From Janthinobacterium sp. (lineage in GTDB: Bacteria; Pseudomonadota; Gammaproteobacteria; Burkholderiales; Burkholderiaceae_D): a stretch of DNA of 64,000 nt. The stretch is from positions 26,119 to 90,118 of the forward strand of contig PKWL01000098.1 of NCBI GenBank assembly GCA_003133225.1, in the 5' to 3' direction. Shown one piece after another: positions 57,690 to 64,000 of this stretch (position 1 is its first letter; the number at the start of each line of letters is the position of its first letter). The notes beneath the pieces were generated by a model. It saw nothing but the letters and a program-made list of their open reading frames with translations, had not been told where the DNA came from and searched no databases. Both the position numbers and the translations under genes were made by a program.

Positions 57690-57753
57690 AATTCCGGTAA
57701 CCGGAATTACATTCCATTAGTGTATATTATAGAGAACTCTACTATTAAGGCAA
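57690..57753 (-). promoter_or_regulatory. Promoter-operator module, copy 2
   Basis: Minus strand -35 TTGCCT (57753-57748), 16-nt spacer, -10 TATAAT (57731-57726), then TGGAAT (57717-57712 region) and the perfect 19-bp palindrome AATTCCGGTAACCGGAATT (57690-57708). The operator lies at about +1 to +30, a repressor position. It drives the DUF35 and thiolase genes, perhaps on to the regulator. The rest of the 57492-57792 gap has no gene. Confidence 0.75.
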
Positions 57754-57792
57754 GGTAAACTCATGCTGCGTTGCAGAAATTCTGGCTTCCGG

Positions 57793-58536
57793 CTAGCGCG
57801 GCGGAACCTGATCGCGCATGGAGGTCATCGCGGTCGATACCGCCGACCCAGCCAGTTCGCTGGCAAGGGAGAAATCAGGTATCACCACCTCTCGGAAATA
57901 GGTTTTGATCGCCGCCAAAGCAAGGCGATCGCGCGAGCCGATCCATTCAGCAATCGCATTACCACGCTGTTCTAGTCCTTCGAAAGGAATTACTTCGGCT
58001 ATGAATCCCCATTCACGCGCGGTCTTGGCATCAATGCTTGATGCTAGATAGACCATATGAGCGGCCGCCTTTGGCGGTACCTTGTAGCGTAATACTGACA
58101 ATACAAGCGTAGGTGGCACATTCTTCTCAATTTCCGGAAGGCTGAAATTTGCAGATTCGGAGGCTATCGCAAGGTCACAAGCTGCAACTAATGCGCAGCC
58201 CAGTCCGTTTGCATCGCCCTGAACTTCGGCCATCACCGGAATTTCACTTTCATGCATCGCCCGGTAAACTTCGAGAATGGGATCAGCCATTGTCCGGCGG
58301 ATTTCAGCCGTATTCAGTGACTTAGCTGGCGGCTTACCCGATGCTCGCCCACCACAGAAACTAGCTCCGCTTGACCGAATGCGGATGAGCTTGAATGATA
58401 TGTCGCGTCCGGCCTCGCGTATTACCCCAGCAAGTTCGCGAATGGCCTCGAGGCTCAATGTATTATCCAATTCGGGCTGCGCTAACGTGATGCGGCATTC
58501 GAAACCGTGCTGCGATACTGTGAATTCAGTTGTCAT
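57793..58536 (-). CDS. Enoyl-CoA hydratase/isomerase family protein
   Basis: 247 residues. Crotonase fold: SGASFCGGRASGKPP for the first oxyanion strand and VQGDANGLGCALVAACDLAI for the second. The usual catalytic Glu in the GG-x-E position near residue 125 is not obvious; LPEIEKNVPPTLVLSV follows. Could be a hydratase, isomerase or ring-opening hydrolase acting on a CoA thioester. Last gene of the transcription unit from 63.5 kb, just before the second promoter. Confidence 0.85.
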   Translation of the reverse strand: MTTEFTVSQHGFECRITLAQPELDNTLSLEAIRELAGVIREAGRDISFKLIRIRSSGASFCGGRASGKPPAKSLNTAEIRRTMADPILEVYRAMHESEIPVMAEVQGDANGLGCALVAACDLAIASESANFSLPEIEKNVPPTLVLSVLRYKVPPKAAAHMVYLASSIDAKTAREWGFIAEVIPFEGLEQRGNAIAEWIGSRDRLALAAIKTYFREVVIPDFSLASELAGSAVSTAMTSMRDQVPPR

Positions 58537-58780
58537 GGTAGATAGAATTGAATGTAATGGTGCGGTGGTTCAAATGGCGGAACACGCAGATGTGCCCACC
58601 TCCGTCAGTAATTGGCCCTTAGATGGCTCCTTTATCCGAGAATGCCCTAACAAGGAAAAAAACTTCGTCAACCATCTTCGTGGACTGGTATACGGACTGT
58701 TCTGGTGCGGTTTCGATTCCGCCCCTGCATAAGCAGTACTTGCAATATAGGCAGCGAAGTCGATGGATTGGCACACTTGG

Positions 58781-59398
58781 TTATTGGCGATTTCCCGTGC
58801 CATGGAACCGGGCGAAGAATCGCCGGATCGAATGCCACAGCACGTTGCGCATCAGAGCCCATGCATCAAGCGGTACGATCGGAAACGGCGCAGCAGGCGG
58901 AGTTGCATTTTCTACATCAAGGCGAATCGATGGTTGATCGGCAGCGATGCGAGCGGAAAGATTTTTCGAAAACTGATTTAGAAGCTGCCGCGACAACGCC
59001 TCGATCATGCCTATCCCGCGGCCAAATTGTGCGACTGAACCGAAAAGGTTGGCTTCGCATACGACAGCGACTTTGCTTTTGGCGTCGGCATCTTCAACCA
59101 CGCCGACCCGGATATTGGCATCAACTCCGCCGCGACCTTTGGTATCTGTTCCGGTCGCCGTAATCAGGACTATCCGTTCAGCATCATTCTGTTCGGTAAT
59201 GTTAAACTTTCCTGCGAAGTTAAAAGTCAAGGGCCCAAGTTTGACGGTGAAGGCCGCCTTATAACTTCCATCGGGCTGTTTCTCTTTCAGTTGCACGCCT
59301 GGAAAACACGGCGCGGCGCGTTCAATGTCAGTCAACCATCGCCACGCCGTATCTGGCGATGCATCTAGATTGAATGATGATGGAATTGTAATTGCCAT
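58781..59398 (-). CDS. CoxG-like SRPBCC protein
   Basis: 205 residues. N-terminal ~145 residues match CoxG/polyketide-cyclase-like SRPBCC proteins (SSFNLDASPDTAWRWLTDIE, then PCFPGVQL). CoxG is needed to anchor or assemble CO-dehydrogenase-type molybdenum hydroxylases at the membrane. Its presence with an XdhC-like gene supports dedicated assembly of the hydroxylase at 49.6-53.4 kb, although it is in the other transcription unit. Gap 58537-58780 contains nothing recognised. Confidence 0.85.
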   Translation of the reverse strand: MAITIPSSFNLDASPDTAWRWLTDIERAAPCFPGVQLKEKQPDGSYKAAFTVKLGPLTFNFAGKFNITEQNDAERIVLITATGTDTKGRGGVDANIRVGVVEDADAKSKVAVVCEANLFGSVAQFGRGIGMIEALSRQLLNQFSKNLSARIAADQPSIRLDVENATPPAAPFPIVPLDAWALMRNVLWHSIRRFFARFHGTGNRQ

Positions 59399-59494
59399 GA
59401 TGTCTCCTGCGGCCCAAATTGGTTACATTTAGCGTGGGCCAGATTGTTGTATGATTCGTTGCGGGAAGGTCGGTATTCAAAACTCGGCTTTCCG

Positions 59495-60295
59495 TTAACG
59501 TCCTGCCTGCTCTAAAAATGTGTCGAACGCTGGAAGAAACGCCGATGGCGTTTCGAACGCACCAAAATGGGACGCTGCAGGTACTATGACAAGCTTTGCC
59601 TTTGGTATCGCATTTGCAAGTTGCCTTGAAATTGCTGGAGGAGCAGCAATGTCAGCGCCTCCCGTGATCACCAAGGCGGGAGCTTGCGTGGTCTGAAGCT
59701 TTTCGAGGTTGTCCATTGCTGCAATCGCCTCCCAATTTGCGCTCCAGCTAAACCAGTCTCCCTTCAACAAATCTGCGCGGCAGCGTTCCAGCAAATCTGG
59801 ACGAGGTGAATCAGGTAAGAACCAACGGGCTAGCGATTCTTCCACCACTTCGCTCATTTCGCCATCCCGGCTAACGTTGCCGCGGGAACGGATGCTTTCG
59901 CGGATGTGGTCGGGGAATGAGCCGGCCGTGGCGCAAAGGATCATCGCCTTGACCTTATTAGGGGCTTCGATGGCTAGTCGCTGCGCAACCATACCTCCCA
60001 TTGAAACCCCAATAATCGTCGCCGCCTCAATTCCCTCTTGATCCAGCACACCCGCGACATCAGTTGCATGCGCCGAAAGTGTAATGGGTTCTCTCACTCG
60101 ACTAGAATCGCCATGGCCACGCAAGTCTATCGTCAACACCTGATAGTTCTTTTGCCAAACTAGAACATAGGGGTCCCACCAAGTCCGATCGATGCCGATG
60201 GGATGCAACAAAACGAGTTTTGGGCCGTCCCCTCTTTTTGTGTACGCGATGCGGCCGGAAGGAATGTCGCTAAAGAAATTTTGGGACATTTTCAT
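59495..60295 (-). CDS. Alpha/beta hydrolase, PcaD-like
   Basis: 266 residues. Oxyanion region LLHPIGIDRTWWD, nucleophile Ser in GVSMGGMVAQRLA, acid in VITGGADIAAPP, His in PAASHFGAF. The closest familiar type is 3-oxoadipate enol-lactonase (PcaD/CatD), which often sits next to a PcaC-like gene, as here: its start overlaps the CMD gene stop (ATGA). In this setting it may hydrolyse a ring-opening lactone or enol lactone formed after hydroxylation. Confidence 0.87.
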   Translation of the reverse strand: MKMSQNFFSDIPSGRIAYTKRGDGPKLVLLHPIGIDRTWWDPYVLVWQKNYQVLTIDLRGHGDSSRVREPITLSAHATDVAGVLDQEGIEAATIIGVSMGGMVAQRLAIEAPNKVKAMILCATAGSFPDHIRESIRSRGNVSRDGEMSEVVEESLARWFLPDSPRPDLLERCRADLLKGDWFSWSANWEAIAAMDNLEKLQTTQAPALVITGGADIAAPPAISRQLANAIPKAKLVIVPAASHFGAFETPSAFLPAFDTFLEQAGR

Positions 60296-60729
60296 ACCCC
60301 GACAGGCAAGTGCGAATTGGTTGTCGCCCCACTTTGGTTCGCCGGCCGATATTTCGCAATAACGTCTTTCGCACGACGCAAGCCTTCCGCTGCAATTGGA
60401 ACACCCGCGTACACGCCAGCTTGCAACAATACTTCCGCAATTTCCGCGTCGCTTACGCCATTGTTAATCGCGCCCAAGGCATGCACTTCAAACTCATGCC
60501 ATCGCCCCATGACGGCCAGCATTGCGAGATTAAGCATACTTCTAAGCGGACGTGAGAGCTGCTCGCGATTCCAGACGTTCCCCCAACAAAAATCTTCAGT
60601 GAACTCGAGAAACATTTCGTCGAACAAAGTGGGGGGTGCATCCCCAACCTTAACGTAGGTGTCGCCAAGCACTTCGCGGCGAATTTTTGCCCCGATAGCG
60701 CGGCGCGAGATAGGATCGAGTTCTTGCAT
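60292..60729 (-). CDS. Carboxymuconolactone decarboxylase family protein, PcaC-like
   Basis: 145 residues. PcaC-type helical fold: DEMFLEFTEDFCWGNVWNRE, SMLNLAMLAVMGRWHEFEVH and LLQAGVYAGVPIAAEGLRRA, all close to 4-carboxymuconolactone decarboxylases. PcaC removes CO2 from 4-carboxymuconolactone. With the PcaD-like hydrolase it forms a coupled pair, but no PcaB or PcaGH is present, so the true substrate may be another lactone or carboxylate. Confidence 0.87.
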   Translation of the reverse strand: MQELDPISRRAIGAKIRREVLGDTYVKVGDAPPTLFDEMFLEFTEDFCWGNVWNREQLSRPLRSMLNLAMLAVMGRWHEFEVHALGAINNGVSDAEIAEVLLQAGVYAGVPIAAEGLRRAKDVIAKYRPANQSGATTNSHLPVGV

Positions 60730-60866
60730 ATTGTTACCTCACATTGGACAAGCCGAGCCTGGCTTGTTGGATTGTTTAATGGCACGATTGCTAACCAAAT
60801 ATTAAATTCTCACGCCGCATTAATCGTGCATATATGGCAGGTGAAGACCTGAGTAGTATGAAAGCA

Positions 60867-61886
60867 TCAGGCATATTGCCTCGATGTGTTTCTGTTCCTC
60901 TGTGCAGCGTCCTTTGCCGCATCAACGCGGACTTCATCGGGTAAGGTCACGTCATTTTTTGCGGCGGTCAATTCCGCCAGGATAGAGATCGCAATTTCGG
61001 CTGGTGTTTTGCTTCCGATATAAAGACCAATCGGGCCGTGCAGATTAGCCAGTTGCACGTCGGTCAGGTCGAACTCTCTCAGACGTTCACGGCGCTTGGC
61101 ATTGTTCAACCTTGATCCGATTGCGCCGACGTAGAACGCGTCGGATTTCAGAGCTTCCATCAACGCCAAATCATCCAACTTAGGATCGTGCGTCAGTGCG
61201 ACTACTGCACTGCGGCGATCAAGGTTCATTTTGAGCACTTGATCATCTGGCATCTCGCGAGTCACTTCCATGCCGGCCACCGACCATCCCTCACGATATT
61301 CTTCGCGAGGATCGCAAACAGTCACGTGATAATCCATGCCCAGCGCGATCTGTGCAAGAAAGCGTGATAACTGTCCGGCGCCGATAATCAACAGTCGCCA
61401 ACGTGGCCCATGGATCGTCGTCAGCATTTTTTTCGAAATCTGCAAGCCTTGGCCGGCGCCTGCAGTCGCAAGCGTCACTTCTCCGGATAACAGGTTCAGT
61501 CGGCGCGCCACCAGTTCATGGTTGGATAGGCGCTGCAACAATTCAGCGATTTGACTGCGCTTTGATAACGGCTCAAGTACAAGCTGAATCGTCCCACCAC
61601 ATGGCAGCCCGAACCGATGTGCTTCGTCCGATGTAATTCCATAAGTGACAATTTCAGGCTGCTTCAACTCAATCCCTTCAGAGCGCACCCGGGCAATCAA
61701 ATCATCTTCGATGCAACCACCTGAGACTGATCCGACTACTTGCCCGTTTTCGCAAATGGCCAAGGTCGCTCCTTCTGGCCGTGGACTGGAGCCCCAAGTC
61801 TTAATGACGGTAACAAGTTCACAGCAGCGACCATCGCGGATCCACTCATTGCAGGTTTTTAGAACTTCAAGGTCAACGCTGTCCAT
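60867..61886 (-). CDS. XdhC/CoxI-family maturation factor
   Basis: 339 residues. N-terminal XdhC_CoxI domain (VIKTWGSSPRPEGATLAI, GSVSGGCIEDD) and C-terminal Rossmann domain (LLIIGAGQLSRFLAQIALG, TVCDPREEY, VGAIGSRLNNAKRRERL). XdhC proteins bind molybdenum cofactor, help sulfurate it and insert it into XDH-type enzymes. It surely serves the molybdenum hydroxylase of this island. Confidence 0.92.
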   Translation of the reverse strand: MDSVDLEVLKTCNEWIRDGRCCELVTVIKTWGSSPRPEGATLAICENGQVVGSVSGGCIEDDLIARVRSEGIELKQPEIVTYGITSDEAHRFGLPCGGTIQLVLEPLSKRSQIAELLQRLSNHELVARRLNLLSGEVTLATAGAGQGLQISKKMLTTIHGPRWRLLIIGAGQLSRFLAQIALGMDYHVTVCDPREEYREGWSVAGMEVTREMPDDQVLKMNLDRRSAVVALTHDPKLDDLALMEALKSDAFYVGAIGSRLNNAKRRERLREFDLTDVQLANLHGPIGLYIGSKTPAEIAISILAELTAAKNDVTLPDEVRVDAAKDAAQRNRNTSRQYA

Positions 61887-61965
61887 AATTGTTCCTTTAC
61901 ACCCTATTTGGTAAGTTCCGACCCAGCGGCTTGCTCAAGAAAAATAATTATTGCGGCTCTGGTAC

Positions 61966-63261
61966 TCAATCGGGCAGCTGCATACCTTTTGTTTCTGGTC
62001 CAAACCAAATCGCCACCAGCCCCACGACCATGAAAAGTGAAACGGCGGCGGCTGCATTTGGGAATGACCCAAACTGATGCAGCATGACACCGATCGAAAG
62101 GGGGCCAAACCCCGTGAAAATGCGGGCCATGTTCCAGCAAAAGCCTTGCCCTGTGGCACGCACTCTGGTTGGAAACAATTCGGGCAGATAAGCTGCGAAA
62201 GTACCGAAACCGCCGATCACAAAATAGCCATACACCGGAGCGAACCACAATATGGCGCTAATCTCTCGCACATATAAAAACAGGTACAGCGACGATACGA
62301 GGGCGCCACTGTAGAATATGAAATAGCACCACCTCCGTCCAAGCACATCGGCGAAATACATTAACGTGAGATAACCTACAGTCGCACCAACCATCATCAA
62401 CATAAACGCATAGCTAACAACATCATTAACGTTCACGCTAGCCACGTTGCCAGAAAGCTGATGGATCCATGAGGGCAACAGCGTCAGCCCGCCCCAACTG
62501 CCAATCATGGCTGCCGAAGCAACAAGGACACCAACAACGGTGCGTCTGAGCAAACCATTCTTAAATATTGCAAGAAATGTACTGGCCCCCGACTCAGACG
62601 CTCCATCTTTTTCCGCGGCCTCTTTGATACGTGTCCACGGCTCAGGCTCTTTGATGAAGCGCCTCACCAACACGGTCAGAATGGCTGGCGTAGCGCCTGC
62701 GGCAAGCACCCATCGCCAGCCCATGGATCCAAGTAGCAGATTGTCTAGTCCAGCTGCGAAGAACCCGAGAGCGAAAGCAATTTGCATGAACTGGATAGCC
62801 TTCGCGCGGGACTTGGTAGGCCAGGACTCAGCGACGAGAGCCGCCCCTGCGGCCCATTCACCTCCAATGCCGAATCCCGCGATGGCTTGGAAAAAAGCCA
62901 GTTGCTCCCAATTCTGAGCGAATGCACTTAAGCCAGTAAATACCGAGTAAACGAGGATCGTAATCGCCATGATGCGCGCACGGCCATATCGATCTGCCGC
63001 CACACCGAAAAGTATTCCGCCAAAGCCCCATGCAAAAAGCTTAATTGCTATGATTAATCCACCCACCTTCGCAATTTCCATTGGATCGTGGCTACCGATC
63101 AGTTGAGATACGCATGGAACCAGAATCAACGTGAACAGATTCAGGTCCATCGAATCGAACATCCATCCTAGAAACGCTGAACCCAGCGTCAATATTTGGT
63201 ATCGCGTAACACGCGTTTTGCTGCGGGCGCCAATGGCGGCCACCGTTCCAATGTTGTTCAA
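61966..63261 (-). CDS. MFS carrier, aromatic acid:H+ symporter (AAHS)-like
   Basis: 431 residues, 12 TM. N-terminal FLGWMFDSMDLNLFTLILVP carries the conserved Asp pattern of AAHS carriers such as PcaK, and GVAADRYGRARIMAI is the MFS loop motif; GIGGEWAAGAALVAESWP in TM5. It imports an aromatic or heteroaromatic acid with protons. First gene of the transcription unit from the promoter at 63514-63578, with a leader of about 280 nt. Confidence 0.9.
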   Translation of the reverse strand: MNNIGTVAAIGARSKTRVTRYQILTLGSAFLGWMFDSMDLNLFTLILVPCVSQLIGSHDPMEIAKVGGLIIAIKLFAWGFGGILFGVAADRYGRARIMAITILVYSVFTGLSAFAQNWEQLAFFQAIAGFGIGGEWAAGAALVAESWPTKSRAKAIQFMQIAFALGFFAAGLDNLLLGSMGWRWVLAAGATPAILTVLVRRFIKEPEPWTRIKEAAEKDGASESGASTFLAIFKNGLLRRTVVGVLVASAAMIGSWGGLTLLPSWIHQLSGNVASVNVNDVVSYAFMLMMVGATVGYLTLMYFADVLGRRWCYFIFYSGALVSSLYLFLYVREISAILWFAPVYGYFVIGGFGTFAAYLPELFPTRVRATGQGFCWNMARIFTGFGPLSIGVMLHQFGSFPNAAAAVSLFMVVGLVAIWFGPETKGMQLPD

Positions 63262-63401
63262 CTCAGTCTCCTAATTTTTATATATCTATGCTTCATGAAC
63301 CTGCCAAACATGTCCTTCGACCATCTAAAATCGGCCGCGGACCTACTTTCATCTCACATTGCTGTGAGCGGTCGCGCTCCAAGGCCGTTACCAAAAAATG
63401 G

Positions 63402-63745
63402 AGGCCGGTCTACTCATTTCCATCGTCAAACAGATGAGTTTGTGACGCTCCAACAGTAGGTCGCCATGGCTTGGCTTTCTCATTAAAATTCACGCTTCAC
63501 ACCCCACCCTTTAAATTCCGTTCAGCGGAATAAAATTCCATTTGTGCTTTATTATATAGGTCTGCATAATTACGGCAAGGTAAATTTGTGCTGCGCCGCA
63601 GCAGTAACGTTATTGAGCTGCCAACTCAGCGGCAATACAATGCGTGGCTGGCGAGGTTTAAAATGGGGCCTTTTGGGGGGGGACACGGGCGTAGACCTTG
63701 GCAAATTCATCTACAGTTTTTTGGCCACTCTCATAAATTTACCGA
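63402..63745. repeat. Long direct repeat, copy 2
   Basis: Matches 44051-44395 in the same orientation with scattered mismatches and small indels. It contains a run of eight G at 63675-63682 where copy 1 has four. No intact gene inside. Confidence 0.85.
63514..63578 (-). promoter_or_regulatory. Promoter-operator module, copy 3
   Basis: Minus-strand -35 TTGCCG (63578-63573), 16-nt spacer, -10 TATAAT (63556-63551), then TGGAAT, ATTCCG and CGGAAT half-sites (63541-63514). It points to the MFS/XdhC/PcaC/PcaD/CoxG/hydratase genes. Confidence 0.75.
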
Positions 63746-64000
63746 CACAATAGAAAAAGGAAATTTGTCTACACGAAGCACAGGCAAGTAAAGATGTCTG
63801 TTCTCTGCTTAGGCAGGGGGGACAAGTTGGCGTAAATTGTTGAAATCATGAATGAAACACGCTTCTAATCCGCTGGTTCGAGGACCAGGCCACAGGCGTA
63901 CGCGTCATTTAGGCCTATAGTCCGAAGCTCGAGAGGCGCCTGCAGTGTTTTGGTGAACAGGCTTTCGGCCATTGGATTTGCGTGGGGGCGGATTCAACGA
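63746..64000. other. Window end, nothing recognised
   Basis: About 255 bp after the repeat. A short closed frame on the minus strand (63865-64000) has no recognised family. Possibly the edge of another mobile element. Confidence 0.3.

Noticed and set aside
58690-58735. tRNA-like T-arm (GCGGTTTCGATTCCGC)
   Set aside because: No anticodon arm, acceptor stem or CCA fits around it; probably chance.
63860-64000. Gene entering from beyond the right edge
   Set aside because: Minus-strand frames all contain stops within the last 140 bp and no family is recognisable.
1-64000. CRISPR array
   Set aside because: No series of regularly spaced repeats was seen; the short repeats found are tandem (41.26 kb, 21.56 kb) or large direct copies.

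Overview
The window looks like part of a chromosome or megaplasmid of a betaproteobacterium of the order Burkholderiales. This rests on the Bug/TctC periplasmic binding protein with its TctAB transporter, a Burkholderiales-type 16-strand porin, long Tar-type chemoreceptors, and many aromatic-acid catabolism genes. The genus cannot be fixed from what is visible. No rRNA, complete tRNA or CRISPR array was found. Almost every gene is on the minus strand; the main exceptions are one c-di-GMP enzyme and a tyrosine-recombinase module.

Region 1 (0.3-20 kb) is a catabolic region for oxidised aromatic acids. In transcription order it holds a Bug binding protein, an amidohydrolase, a fused TctAB carrier, an AhpD-like protein, a remnant ThDP enzyme, an aldehyde dehydrogenase, then (after a chemoreceptor bracketed by IS6-family remnants) a 4,5-dihydroxyphthalate decarboxylase-like protein, a LigJ-type 4-oxalomesaconate hydratase, a second amidohydrolase, an HpcH/HpaI aldolase, a ThDP enzyme, a second decarboxylase-like protein and an MFS carrier. 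This matches the lower part of a protocatechuate-4,5-cleavage (PDC/oxalomesaconate) type route, but no ring-cleavage dioxygenase is present here.

Region 2 (20-32.6 kb) is mixed. It has a CHASE-PAS-GGDEF-EAL protein, a tRNA-Phe 3'-half that looks like an attachment site, a small HTH protein, and a plus-strand module of a Cys-rich protein, a small protein and two tyrosine recombinases that resembles the gamma-mobile-trio (GmtY/GmtZ) type. Beyond it lie IS5 and IS1595 debris, a truncated GAF-GGDEF gene and a FUSC-family exporter gene.

Region 3 (33-42 kb) is a beta-oxidation operon (SDR, acyl-CoA dehydrogenase, FadB-like bifunctional enzyme, thiolase, second acyl-CoA dehydrogenase). IS630- and IS5-like fragments lie between its last two genes.

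Region 4 (43-49.6 kb) has a CBS-domain protein, chemoreceptor debris, a broken IS110 element, an intact chemoreceptor, a porin and a decayed acyl-CoA synthetase end.

Region 5 (49.6-63.5 kb) is a compact minus-strand catabolic island built around a three-subunit molybdenum hydroxylase. Around it are a CoxG-like protein, an XdhC-like maturation factor, a family III CoA-transferase, an enoyl-CoA hydratase, a thiolase with a DUF35 partner, PcaC-like and PcaD-like proteins, an MFS carrier and an IclR regulator. Two parts of the island are headed by nearly the same promoter-operator module (TTGCC-N-16 nt-TATAAT followed by TGGAAT/ATTCCG/CGGAAT half-sites). A third copy lies at 44.2 kb inside a ~345 bp direct repeat that brackets the island. 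The likely reading is an IclR-controlled, horizontally mobile pathway for an aromatic or heteroaromatic acid whose substrate cannot be named from sequence.
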